Shown: positions 1 through 6,313 of the stretch, in pieces
Layout: the number at the start of each line of letters is the position of its first letter
Numbering within the stretch: the stretch's first letter is position 1
Assembly (NCBI GenBank): GCA_041481485.1
Contig: JBGPBY010000436.1
Coordinates: forward strand, 1 to 6,420
DNA: 6,420 nt
Origin: JBGPBY01 sp041481485
Lineage (GTDB): Bacteria > Acidobacteriota > Terriglobia > 20CM-2-55-15
Direction of reading: 5' to 3'
Position numbers and translations under genes: made by a program
The notes under the pieces: generated by a model
Seen by the model: the letters and a program-made list of their open reading frames with translations, nothing else
Told to the model about the DNA's origin: nothing
The model's database searches: none

Positions 1-18
1 AATGAAAGCTGTCCATAG
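1..18. repeat. Left copy of a near-repeat shared with the uvrA upstream region
   Basis: The first bases, AATGAAAGCTGTCCATAG, closely match AATGAGAGCTGTCAAATAG at 6346-6364. Twelve of the first 13 positions are identical, followed by CATAG versus AAATAG. The core is an imperfect dyad around AGCT (GA-R-AGCT-G-TC). The copy touches the window edge, so its true extent is unknown. It could be a shared operator, a fragment of a dispersed repeat, or chance. Confidence 0.3.
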
Positions 19-57
19 GTTTTCTAAGATGGAGTCAGAAGCGAATACACGAACACT

Positions 58-1374
58 ATGCTGACAATCGCGCTCTCGAGTTTGATGCTGCTTCAGTCCT
101 TCGCGGTTCCCCAGCGGGCACAGTTGGAGAATCCCGCCGTCGTTACGCCGATTCCGAAAAAACTTCAGAATGACTACGACAAGCTGTGGATGCGATTTGT
201 GACTTCGAAAACGGCCAAAGACGACATAAAGGTCGCCAACGATGCGGCGAAGCTTCTCCAGAAAAACCGGGATTTCCCTCCGCTTCTTCTGCTCCAGGCC
301 TATGTGATTCTCTATCGTGGCCTGGAGACCGATGCCCTTCGGGGATTCTCGGCGGTTCTCGCGGCGGATCCCACGAACCGAATTGCGCTTTACTACCTTG
401 CTGAGATGTCCTTTTCCCGCAACGACTATGCGAGTGCTGCGGAGTACTATTCCCGATTATTTTCAGTCGCCTCGGTACAGCAGGATCTGGAGGTAAAACG
501 CCAAAAGGCCCAGTTGCTTGCCGTGGACAGCCTCATTCGCGACGGAGCAAACGCCGAAGCTGCCGGCAGGTTGACCGATGCTGAGGCGAGCTACCGCAGG
601 GCGCTGGATAGTGCGCCGTCGGAACCAGTGATTCATGGCTTACTGGCTTCCGTACTCGAGCGGCAGAAGAACTGGGAAGGTGCACTGACTGAATTTCGAC
701 GTCAGGTTGGTCTGGGTGGACCCAGTGACGACATGCAACGGCACATCATCGAATTGCTGACCACACTCGGCAAAACCGAAGAAGCAAAGTCACTCTCCCT
801 GCGCCTTGGCGCATCCGGCTCTGCCGATGAAGATTTTGCACGCCGGACTCAGGAACTCGAAGATCTCGGCCGCTGGGGATCAGACATCGAACGCTTTCGG
901 GACATTGTTTCCTCAGGGTCGATCACGCGGGAGCAGCTGGCGGCTTTGTTGGTGCGCTATTTTCCACAAATTCAGACACTGTCCGGGGTCGCCCAGGTGG
1001 TTATAGACGCTCAGGATTCGTGGGCACTAAAGGAAATTCAAACAGTCTTGGGCGTGGGAATCGTAGATCTGCTGGCGAATCACACGTACCAGCCTGCCAG
1101 AATCGTGACCCGTGGCGAGTATGCGACGACCCTCTCCCGTCTAATCCGCATCGTGGGCGCAACTCCGTCTAATGCTTCGTCGATACCCACGCCGGACCTG
1201 GCTTCCAGCAGTGCCCTCTACCAGGATGTCCAGCTGGTCTTGCAATACGGATTGATGTCTCTCGATAGTGCCGGAAAATTTGGCGTTGACGAGCCCATCA
1301 CCGGCAAGGAGGCCGTCAATGCTGAGGTTCGGCTGATGGGTTTTTCGCGAAGTTTTCAACAGCCACGCAACTGA
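58..1374 (+). CDS. Exported TPR protein with C-terminal S-layer-homology-like repeats
   Basis: The 438-residue protein starts with a short hydrophobic stretch (residues about 2-17, LTIALSSLMLLQSFAV). This looks like a signal peptide but lacks the usual basic N-region. Helical TPR-type repeats follow at about 73-106, 107-140, 155-188 and 189-222; the clearest is AEAAGRLTDAEASYRRALD, with the spaced A/G/A/Y/A pattern. The C-terminal part carries SLH-like modules: about 287-301 (ITREQLAALLVRYF, one half-module), 316-365 (SWALKEIQTVLGVGIVD, then a TRGEYATTLSRL end) and 386-427 (LYQDVQLVLQYGLM). SLH modules usually bind secondary cell-wall polymers or anchor proteins in the envelope, and TPRs mediate protein contacts, so an envelope scaffold or assembly role is inferred. 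An in-frame TAA at 25-27 rules out a longer start. No Shine-Dalgarno sequence precedes the ATG. The gene is convergent with the minus-strand operon and no partner gene is visible. Substrate and partners are unknown. Confidence 0.85.
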   Translation: MLTIALSSLMLLQSFAVPQRAQLENPAVVTPIPKKLQNDYDKLWMRFVTSKTAKDDIKVANDAAKLLQKNRDFPPLLLLQAYVILYRGLETDALRGFSAVLAADPTNRIALYYLAEMSFSRNDYASAAEYYSRLFSVASVQQDLEVKRQKAQLLAVDSLIRDGANAEAAGRLTDAEASYRRALDSAPSEPVIHGLLASVLERQKNWEGALTEFRRQVGLGGPSDDMQRHIIELLTTLGKTEEAKSLSLRLGASGSADEDFARRTQELEDLGRWGSDIERFRDIVSSGSITREQLAALLVRYFPQIQTLSGVAQVVIDAQDSWALKEIQTVLGVGIVDLLANHTYQPARIVTRGEYATTLSRLIRIVGATPSNASSIPTPDLASSSALYQDVQLVLQYGLMSLDSAGKFGVDEPITGKEAVNAEVRLMGFSRSFQQPRN

Positions 1375-1396
1375 CCGGAATCGGTGCAAAGTGCTA

Positions 1397-1422
1397 TAAG
1401 CCCCAGCTTTACAGTGGGCTTA
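1397..1422. terminator. Possible bidirectional transcription-end hairpin
   Basis: TAAGCCC (1397-1403) is perfectly complementary to GGGCTTA (1416-1422), giving a 7-bp stem with a 12-nt loop. It lies 23 bp after the TPR gene stop, between two convergent genes, which is where a shared terminator would be expected. No T-run follows on either strand, so it is not a canonical intrinsic terminator. The call rests on position and dyad symmetry only. Confidence 0.35.
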
Positions 1423-1430
1423 GGGCCCCC

Positions 1431-1474
1431 AGTGGATACTTTTCCACAGAGTTTTTCACAGCTTCTGTGGAATC
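1431..1474. other. Cluster of DnaA-box-like 9-mers within an inverted repeat
   Basis: TTTTCCACA (1440-1448) and TTTTTCACA (1452-1460) both fit the relaxed DnaA-box consensus TTWTNCACA on the plus strand, with starts 12 nt apart. They are flanked by two weaker boxes on the opposite strand: AGTGGATAC at 1431-1439 (7 of 9 to the inverted TTATCCACA box) and TGTGGAATC at 1466-1474 (6 of 9, keeping the TGTGG core). TTCCACAG (1442-1449) and CTGTGGAA (1465-1472) also form a perfect 8-bp inverted repeat with a 15-nt loop. The same bases could therefore act as a hairpin at the end of the convergent genes. The site is a candidate DnaA-binding cluster. No dnaA, dnaN or long AT-rich unwinding element is visible, so a replication origin is not established. 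Confidence 0.4.
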
Positions 1475-1482
1475 CCTCTCAG

Positions 1483-2181
1483 TTAGAGATTTTTGAGCCA
1501 CCGTTTGGCGTCTTGAAATCCGGAAAATCGCTTCTCATCGGCACGAAACTCGGGGGTATGAACGACGATCCGGCAATCGTGTATACACGACTGATGCCGA
1601 ATATGGAGCATTTCGTGGTACATCACATAGTCCAGTACATAGGCAGGAATTCCAGGTGAGTCAAATATCCTGCTGATAAAAATGCAATGCCGCGCCATGT
1701 CATAACGTCCCAATGTGCGCCGCGAACGGCGTTCGGACCATGAGATTTGCGGTTTCTTCAGGTTGCTTTCGAAATACTTCTGATTCAGCCGGTCGAAACT
1801 CTCGTTCAGATCGACAAATTTGCCACTGGCGCCTCGGCCCCTTAGCGCCCTCCCCCGGGTACATCGCAAAGTTCGCGCTCGCTCCTGAATATCCGGACTG
1901 AGAATGAACTCCCGATAGACGCGATGAACGCCACCATCCAGCTTCTTCCGATACAGTTTGGCCAAAAGAATCAGAGCCAAGGAGTAGATGACGGCTTCGG
2001 GGGCCTCGACAAACAAATCGCTGACACGAACCTTAAGAACGTTGTCCCGCAGGCGGGCGGTATGGTTCAGACCTGCAAACGGGAAAAATTCAGTAAAGAC
2101 GAGCGGAGCAATCGTGCGAGGTTTTAAAAGCCGGTGAGCGCGGTGAAATATGAGCTCCAGATGGGGGGCGGCCGATCTCAA
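1483..2181 (-). CDS. SprT-like zinc metalloprotease
   Basis: This 232-residue protein has the zinc-metalloprotease motif HEMLH (H189, E190, H193) in YVMYHEMLHIRHQ. A later histidine, H208 in VVHTPEFRADEKRF, sits where SprT/WSS1-type proteases place their third zinc ligand. The segment LNESFDRLNQKYF (about 125-137) plus WSERRSRRTLGRYD (about 148-161) is the usual SprT-like lead-in to the active site. The N-terminal half (about 45-115, including VRVSDLFVEAPEAVIYSLALILLAKLYRKK) resembles the helical extension I recall in acidobacterial members. No signal peptide is seen, so it is probably cytosolic. The substrate is unknown; a role with DNA-protein crosslinks is known for eukaryotic Spartan only and is not implied. 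The start is TTG at 2181, overlapping the upstream TGA as TTGA, with a weak AAGG about 10 nt upstream. No other ATG, GTG or TTG precedes codon 56 in frame, and family-like sequence begins near residue 10, so TTG is favoured. Stop TAA is at 1483-1485. Confidence 0.85.
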   Translation of the reverse strand: MRSAAPHLELIFHRAHRLLKPRTIAPLVFTEFFPFAGLNHTARLRDNVLKVRVSDLFVEAPEAVIYSLALILLAKLYRKKLDGGVHRVYREFILSPDIQERARTLRCTRGRALRGRGASGKFVDLNESFDRLNQKYFESNLKKPQISWSERRSRRTLGRYDMARHCIFISRIFDSPGIPAYVLDYVMYHEMLHIRHQSCIHDCRIVVHTPEFRADEKRFSGFQDAKRWLKNL

Positions 2182-2894
2182 GGACGAATAACCTTTTCCG
2201 TCCGGGGTACGATCTTTAACGCGTCCTGTGCCGCCTCCAGCGCTTCCTGAGTTGTGGATCGAGCCTCTTCGATAGCCTCACGCTCCGATCTGTCCTGCGA
2301 CTGAAATCGGCGGAGATTCTGATTCGACGAATCACAAAATTTAATGAATCTTTCCAGTGCCTCACGAACATCCTGCTTTTCCCTGTAGGCATCATCGATA
2401 TCGGATTTGATTTCGTCGATCGCTTCGACGTATCCCTTCAACAATTCTGTCTTTGTGAAATCAGTGAGATAGGGTTCAGCAACGACTTCGGGTGAATCTT
2501 TCTTCGGAAGCGGAAATGGGAACGGAATGGCTGGCGGCAGCGGTCCTCTGGAACCTCTGGGAGCTTGTCCTCCGGATGGCTGTCCCGGAGCTTTGGTTTC
2601 CGGTTTCTTAGTCAGTTCCACATGGATCTCTGCAATCCGCTTTTCCAGCGCTTTGTCATCCTTGGATTTCTCCTTCATTCCGAGGTAAACCAGACGGATA
2701 TTCGCAAGCTGGATGATCGCAGGAACGCGAAGTGAGATTCCCTGGGCTTCCCGAATGTAGTCGATTTCTTCATAAGTGAAGAATTCGGCGGCCGCCAGGG
2801 AGTGTGGTGTGAACCAGAACGCGGCGATGGCAGCGGCCGTAGTGACTGCCGTGGCGAGCGTGGCCGCAAAAAATCTATGGTTTGCGTGACGCAT
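2178..2894 (-). CDS. Exported or membrane-anchored helical protein of unknown function
   Basis: Function is not recognised. The 238-residue product starts with a basic N-terminus (MRHANHRFF) and a hydrophobic segment at about 8-29, ending in SLAAA near 36. This reads as a signal peptide or a single anchor. A helical module with FFTYEEIDYIREAQ (about 38-51) follows; from memory a similar F-T-EE-D-IREAQ pattern recurs in uncharacterised acidobacterial proteins, but I cannot verify this. Residues about 95-137 are a Pro/Gly-rich linker with PFPFPLP. The C-terminal 140-230 is strongly charged and predicted helical or coiled coil (EIKSDIDDAY, REAIEEARSTTQEALEAAQ). It has one cysteine (C187) and no catalytic motif. 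The ATG at 2894 has a good ribosome site, AAAGGA, five bases upstream. The gene overlaps its upstream neighbour by 20 nt and the SprT-like gene by 4 nt, indicating translational coupling. Confidence 0.8.
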   Translation of the reverse strand: MRHANHRFFAATLATAVTTAAAIAAFWFTPHSLAAAEFFTYEEIDYIREAQGISLRVPAIIQLANIRLVYLGMKEKSKDDKALEKRIAEIHVELTKKPETKAPGQPSGGQAPRGSRGPLPPAIPFPFPLPKKDSPEVVAEPYLTDFTKTELLKGYVEAIDEIKSDIDDAYREKQDVREALERFIKFCDSSNQNLRRFQSQDRSEREAIEEARSTTQEALEAAQDALKIVPRTEKVIRP

Positions 2895-3369
2895 TGGGAT
2901 CCTTTACAAGCATCTCCCGTACCAGCCGGTCGTCGATTTCAGAAGCCAGCTTCTGAGCCTTTTCAAGGGTACTACGTTGATCATAATCCAAAAGCTTGCC
3001 AATGTCGCTAAGTCGCCGTTGCTGCTTGCGAAGCCCGATCTCGAGGTCCTTGAATCCGGAGGGATGCTTATGGGCATCCTTTCGAGTTTTCATCATGACG
3101 TCTTCAGCGTCTTTGATCGTTTTGCAGTATTCGTTCAAATACTGGTCGACAAGTTTGTCGTTACCGCTTTTGGCGGCATCATTGACCAGCAGAATCAGAA
3201 TATCAGAGACCTTGACGGACATTTTGGTGCGTTCGATCGGATCTGTGGTCTTTTCGAGACTAGAGCGTTCCTTGCGCAGAGATTCGAGATTCTTCGACTG
3301 GGAAACGACAATCCCTGTCAATGCCAGAGAGAGCAACAGAAATGAAAGTGAACTCGAACGTATCGGCAT
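2875..3369 (-). CDS. Secreted small helical protein of unknown function, first gene of the operon
   Basis: This 164-residue protein of unrecognised function begins MPIRSSSLSFLLLSLALTGIVVSQ: a basic residue, a hydrophobic core (about 8-22) and a likely signal-peptidase site near 23-24. The mature part is nearly all charged helix, rich in Lys, Glu, Arg and Asp. It includes DPIERTKMSVKVSDILILLVNDAAKSG (about 43-69, shown here in joined blocks DPIERTKMSVKV and SDILILLVNDAAKSG) and GFKDLEIGLRKQQRRLSDIGKLL (about 105-127; core LEIGLRKQQRRL). The only cysteine is C82 and no enzyme motif is visible. I recall the DP-x-x-R-x-K-x-x-x-K-x-x-D and GFK-x-LEI-x-LR-x-x-x-RRL patterns from unannotated acidobacterial exported proteins, but this is unverified. 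It leads a three-gene operon with its own TATAAT 14 bases before the ATG and no Shine-Dalgarno. The 20-nt overlap with the next exported protein suggests the two products work together in the periplasm or envelope. Confidence 0.8.
   Translation of the reverse strand: MPIRSSSLSFLLLSLALTGIVVSQSKNLESLRKERSSLEKTTDPIERTKMSVKVSDILILLVNDAAKSGNDKLVDQYLNEYCKTIKDAEDVMMKTRKDAHKHPSGFKDLEIGLRKQQRRLSDIGKLLDYDQRSTLEKAQKLASEIDDRLVREMLVKDPNASRKP
2900..2905 (-). promoter_or_regulatory. Ribosome binding site fixing the start at 2894
   Basis: On the minus strand AAAGGA is followed by five bases and then ATG. It lies inside the coding sequence of the upstream gene, so the two genes are read from one overlapping message. 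It is the best Shine-Dalgarno match in the window; the other starts have weak or no SD. Confidence 0.6.
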
Positions 3370-3379
3370 TTTCGTTTAG

Positions 3380-3394
3380 CGGGATTATATCCCG
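3380..3394 (-). promoter_or_regulatory. -10 promoter element embedded in a palindrome, upstream of the three-gene operon
   Basis: On the minus strand a perfect TATAAT (3389-3384) lies inside CGGGATATAATCCCG, a 6-bp inverted repeat (CGGGAT/ATCCCG) with a 3-nt centre. Only 14 bases separate the -10 from the ATG at 3369, so transcription would start about 7 nt before the gene. No convincing -35 is seen; TTGATC is present, but at a 14-nt spacing. The dyad exactly straddling the -10 could be an operator for a repressor. Confidence 0.5.
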
Positions 3395-3432
3395 GAGGCG
3401 CCAGATCAATAATGTTGTGCTCTAGGCTCATT

Positions 3433-3512
3433 CCACCGGCTGACGCCGGTGGCTAGCGAACTGTCGCCGCTACGCGGCTTTGGGAGTTCTCCCAGCTGCG
3501 GAGCTGCGACAG
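3433..3512. repeat. REP-like multi-hairpin element between uvrA and the downstream operon
   Basis: The element begins with a perfect 8-bp hairpin, CCACCGGC-TGAC-GCCGGTGG (3433-3452). After GCTAGC and a short gap comes a second, branched structure. CTGTCGC (3461-3467) pairs with GCGACAG (3506-3512) and encloses three small hairpins: GCCGC-TAC-GCGGC (3466-3478), TGGGA-GTTC-TCCCA (3481-3494) and CAGCT-GCGG-AGCTG (3493-3506). Some bases are shared, so not all stems can be complete at once. It sits 17 bp after the uvrA stop. From memory, very similar CCACCGGC-GCCGGTGG and CCGC-GCGG hairpin pairs are scattered between genes in acidobacterial and some related genomes, so a dispersed palindromic repeat is the likeliest reading. 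It may also stabilise the uvrA 3' end or weaken read-through. Confidence 0.65.
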
Positions 3513-3529
3513 ATCCAGCAACAAGACGT

Positions 3530-6310
3530 TCAACTGCGCAAAACAGCCGACAGGAACTTTCCAGTCAAAGACGATGGGTTTGCCGCAATCTCTTCCGGTG
3601 TCCCCAAGGCGACAATCCGGCCGCCGCCACTGCCGCCTTCCGGACCCAGATCGACGACCCAGTCTGCGGATTTGATGACATCGAGATTGTGTTCGATGAT
3701 TAGAACGGTGCCGCCGGCGTCGATCAGACGGCGGAAAGCCGTCAGCAGCTTGTTGATGTCGTCGAAGTGCAATCCGGTTGTCGGTTCATCGAATATAAAA
3801 AGTGTTTTGAGGTTCACCTCGCGGGACATGAACGTGGCCAGCTTGATGCGCTGGGCTTCGCCTCCCGACAGTGTAGTTGCGGACTGGCCGAGCCGCAGAT
3901 AGCCGAGGCCGACCTCCTCGAGAACTTTGAGCCGCTTGGTGATTCGAGGAACACTGGAAAAGAAACTCACGGCCTCGCGAACCGTCATCTGCAGGACTTC
4001 GTAAATGTTTTTTCCCTTGAACAACACATCAAGGACTCCGCTCTTATAGCGCGTGCCCTTGCATTCTTCACAGATCAGTTCGACGTCTGCCAGAAACTGC
4101 ATCTCGACGGTTACCGTACCGTCGCCTTCGCACACTTCGCAGCGTCCGCCCGGAATGTTGAATGAAAAACTTCCTGCGTTATATCCGCGGGCCTGAGCTT
4201 CTTTCGTTGATGCAAACACTTCACGAATCTGATCGAATGCCTTGATGTACGTTACAGGATTCGAACGGGGGGTTCTGCCGATGGGACTTTGGTCCACCAG
4301 CACGGTGTCGGCGATCCATTTCGTGCCGCTTTCAAGGATTCCGGCGCCGGGTCCGGCCTCGCCATTGATCATTGCGGCTTTCATCGCCTCGTAGAGGCAT
4401 TCCAGTACAAGTGTCGACTTGCCGGATCCGGACACTCCGGTTATGCACGTCATCAGACCCACCGGAATGGAAAGATCCACACCTTTCAGATTGTGACGGG
4501 ACGCCCCTTTGAGTTGAATCGCCTTTGCCGAAGGTTTTCGCCGCTCCTTTGGAATGGGGACCCGCATTTCTCCGAAAAGATATTTGCCCGTAAGGGACCC
4601 CGAGCTGTGCTGCAGTCCATCAAACGATCCCTGATAGACAAGGTGGCCGCCGTTTTCTCCCGCTCCCGGACCCAAATCCAGAATGTGATCTGCGGCCCGC
4701 ATGATCTCAGCGTCGTGTTCGACCACGAGCACGGTGTTTCCGATTTCTTTAAGACGCAGCAGAATCTGAATAAGCCGTTGCGCGTCGCGGGGATGGAGAC
4801 CAATGGACGGTTCATCAAGAACGTAAAGGGCTCCCACCAGTGACGAACCGAGTGATGTCGCCAGTTGGATGCGCTGGGCCTCGCCGCCGGACAACGTTGA
4901 CGCCAGCCGGTCGAGGGTCAGGTATTGCAGACCCACTTCATCGAGATAGCGAAGCCGCGAACGAATTTCCCAGAGTATTCGTTCCGCGATTGCAGCCTGC
5001 GATACCGAAAGCCGGATTCCCGAGAAGAACTGAACCGCATGTTGTATCGTCATCTGGCAGACATCCGCGATCGACTTCCCGTCGATGAAGATGTTTCGGG
5101 CTTCCTGTCTCAGCCTGCTGCCATGACAGTCCGGACAGATGCTGTAGCCCCGATACCGGCTCAGAAAGACTCGGACATGCAGTTTGTATTTCTTCGTTTC
5201 GAGATAGTCGAAAAAGGCGCGAACTGTTTCCAGGACAAACTGTGACTGTTCCGGACTCAACGCGCGAAACGGAACATCAAGCGGAATTCCAGCCTGGCGT
5301 GCGGTTTTTTTGAATTCCGCCAGGGTTCCCCGGTATCGCGGTTTCGTCCATGGCTCCACGGCGCCTTGATTCAGAGACAAATTTTTATCCGGAATGACCA
5401 GTTCCATGTCGAGGTCGATCGTGTTTCCAAATCCCTGGCATCGGGGACATGCGCCAAACGGACTGTTGAAGGAAAACAGTTTGGGCTCCGGATCCTCATA
5501 TCGAATTCCGCAAGTCTTGCATTCGAAGGCTTCGCTGAAGCGATGCTGGCGGGGACCGGAGTCTTCAAACGCCTCAAAGACAACCTCGCCGTTGTTCTCA
5601 CGTAAGCATATCTCCACGGAGTCGATGAGTCTTTGACGTGTCTCCGGTCCGGACTTCAGGCGGTCGACCAGCACAAACGCGGCTTTGCTGAAATCCACAT
5701 CAAGAAGCGACTCGGGCCTGGAATATTCGAATACCTGCCCATTCTGATAGATCCTCGCGAACCCGCGACGCTTGATGTCGGCAAGCTGCAACGCCAGTTC
5801 GGACTCCGTGAGACCCTGTTTCAGCGGGTAGAGCACATAAAAGCGTGTGCCTTCCGGCCATTGCATGACCGCATCCGCGATGCGGTCGACCGTATCCTTT
5901 TGAACAACGGCGCCGCATTTACGGCAATGCGTGTTTCCGACCCGGGCGAACAGCAGTCTCAGGTAATCGTAAATTTCTGTCGATGTGCCCACAGTCGAGC
6001 GTGGTGTGCGTGTGGTGTTGCGCTGCCGAATCGCAATGGCCGGAGCAATCCCGAGCACTTCATCGATATCGGGTTTTTCGATGCGTTCGAGGAACTGCCG
6101 GGCATAGGCGGAAAGCGATTCAATATAACGGCGCTGACCCTCGGCATAAATCGTGTCAAAGGCAAGTGACGATTTTCCGGATCCACTCACTCCCGTAACG
6201 ATCGTGAGAGCATTATGGGGGATTTCGAAGTCGATGTTCTTGAGGTTATGGACGCGGGCCCCTCGAACGACAATGCTCTCCTGGTCCGTGACCTTTCCTG
6301 GCACTACCAT
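3530..6310 (-). CDS. uvrA: UvrABC excinuclease subunit A, damage-recognition ATPase
   Basis: UvrA dimers scan DNA, bind bulky lesions and load UvrB using two ABC ATPase modules; the protein is cytosolic. All landmarks are in order over 926 residues. The first Walker A is GVSGSGKSS (40-48), followed by IYAEGQRRYIESLSAYARQF. The UvrB-binding region is about 131-245. The zinc module has C264, C267, C288 and C291; the pairs C129/C132 and C392/C395 probably form another, split module. The first signature LSGGEAQR is at 473-480 and Walker B LYVLDEP at 495-501. The second Walker A GVSGSGKS is at 625-632, the zinc finger has C724, C727, C747 and C750 (19 residues between pairs), the second signature is at 814-821 and Walker B LFIFDEP at 837-843. 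Length is slightly under the usual ~940 because the insertion domain before C392 is compact (LHVRVFLSRYRGYSICPDC), and IRQRNTTRTPRSTVGT replaces the usual acidic I-D/E-Q. ATG at 6310 is used; AAAGG ends only 3 nt upstream, so GTG at codon 3 is an alternative start. uvrB and uvrC are not in the window. Confidence 0.97.
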   Translation of the reverse strand: MVVPGKVTDQESIVVRGARVHNLKNIDFEIPHNALTIVTGVSGSGKSSLAFDTIYAEGQRRYIESLSAYARQFLERIEKPDIDEVLGIAPAIAIRQRNTTRTPRSTVGTSTEIYDYLRLLFARVGNTHCRKCGAVVQKDTVDRIADAVMQWPEGTRFYVLYPLKQGLTESELALQLADIKRRGFARIYQNGQVFEYSRPESLLDVDFSKAAFVLVDRLKSGPETRQRLIDSVEICLRENNGEVVFEAFEDSGPRQHRFSEAFECKTCGIRYEDPEPKLFSFNSPFGACPRCQGFGNTIDLDMELVIPDKNLSLNQGAVEPWTKPRYRGTLAEFKKTARQAGIPLDVPFRALSPEQSQFVLETVRAFFDYLETKKYKLHVRVFLSRYRGYSICPDCHGSRLRQEARNIFIDGKSIADVCQMTIQHAVQFFSGIRLSVSQAAIAERILWEIRSRLRYLDEVGLQYLTLDRLASTLSGGEAQRIQLATSLGSSLVGALYVLDEPSIGLHPRDAQRLIQILLRLKEIGNTVLVVEHDAEIMRAADHILDLGPGAGENGGHLVYQGSFDGLQHSSGSLTGKYLFGEMRVPIPKERRKPSAKAIQLKGASRHNLKGVDLSIPVGLMTCITGVSGSGKSTLVLECLYEAMKAAMINGEAGPGAGILESGTKWIADTVLVDQSPIGRTPRSNPVTYIKAFDQIREVFASTKEAQARGYNAGSFSFNIPGGRCEVCEGDGTVTVEMQFLADVELICEECKGTRYKSGVLDVLFKGKNIYEVLQMTVREAVSFFSSVPRITKRLKVLEEVGLGYLRLGQSATTLSGGEAQRIKLATFMSREVNLKTLFIFDEPTTGLHFDDINKLLTAFRRLIDAGGTVLIIEHNLDVIKSADWVVDLGPEGGSGGGRIVALGTPEEIAANPSSLTGKFLSAVLRS

Positions 6311-6313
6311 AAA

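Noticed and set aside
1477..1494. Intrinsic terminator TCTC-AGTTA-GAGA followed by TTTTT
   Set aside because: The stem has only 4 weak base pairs and overlaps the stop codon of the opposite gene; too unstable to call.
1384..1659. Plus-strand frame crossing the convergent spacer into the metalloprotease gene
   Set aside because: It covers the hairpins and DnaA-box-like sites and then runs antisense to the HEMLH active-site region. No motif or ribosome site supports it.
2977..3379. Two plus-strand frames (122 and 127 codons) opposite the small exported protein
   Set aside because: The minus-strand gene has a clear signal peptide, a promoter and an overlap with its neighbour. The plus-strand frames are out of phase with each other and lack any feature.
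3461..3512. tRNA or tRNA-like gene, because of the 7-bp closing stem and three arms
   Set aside because: At 52 nt it is too short, the arms share bases, and there is no T-loop GTTCGA-type sequence, anticodon arm of the right size or acceptor end. A palindromic repeat explains it better.
5633..6169. Plus-strand open frame of 178 codons opposite uvrA
   Set aside because: It is antisense to the conserved N-terminal part of UvrA and shows no recognisable domain. Long open frames opposite a conserved GC-balanced gene are common artefacts. The same applies to 4289-4843 and 3767-4165.
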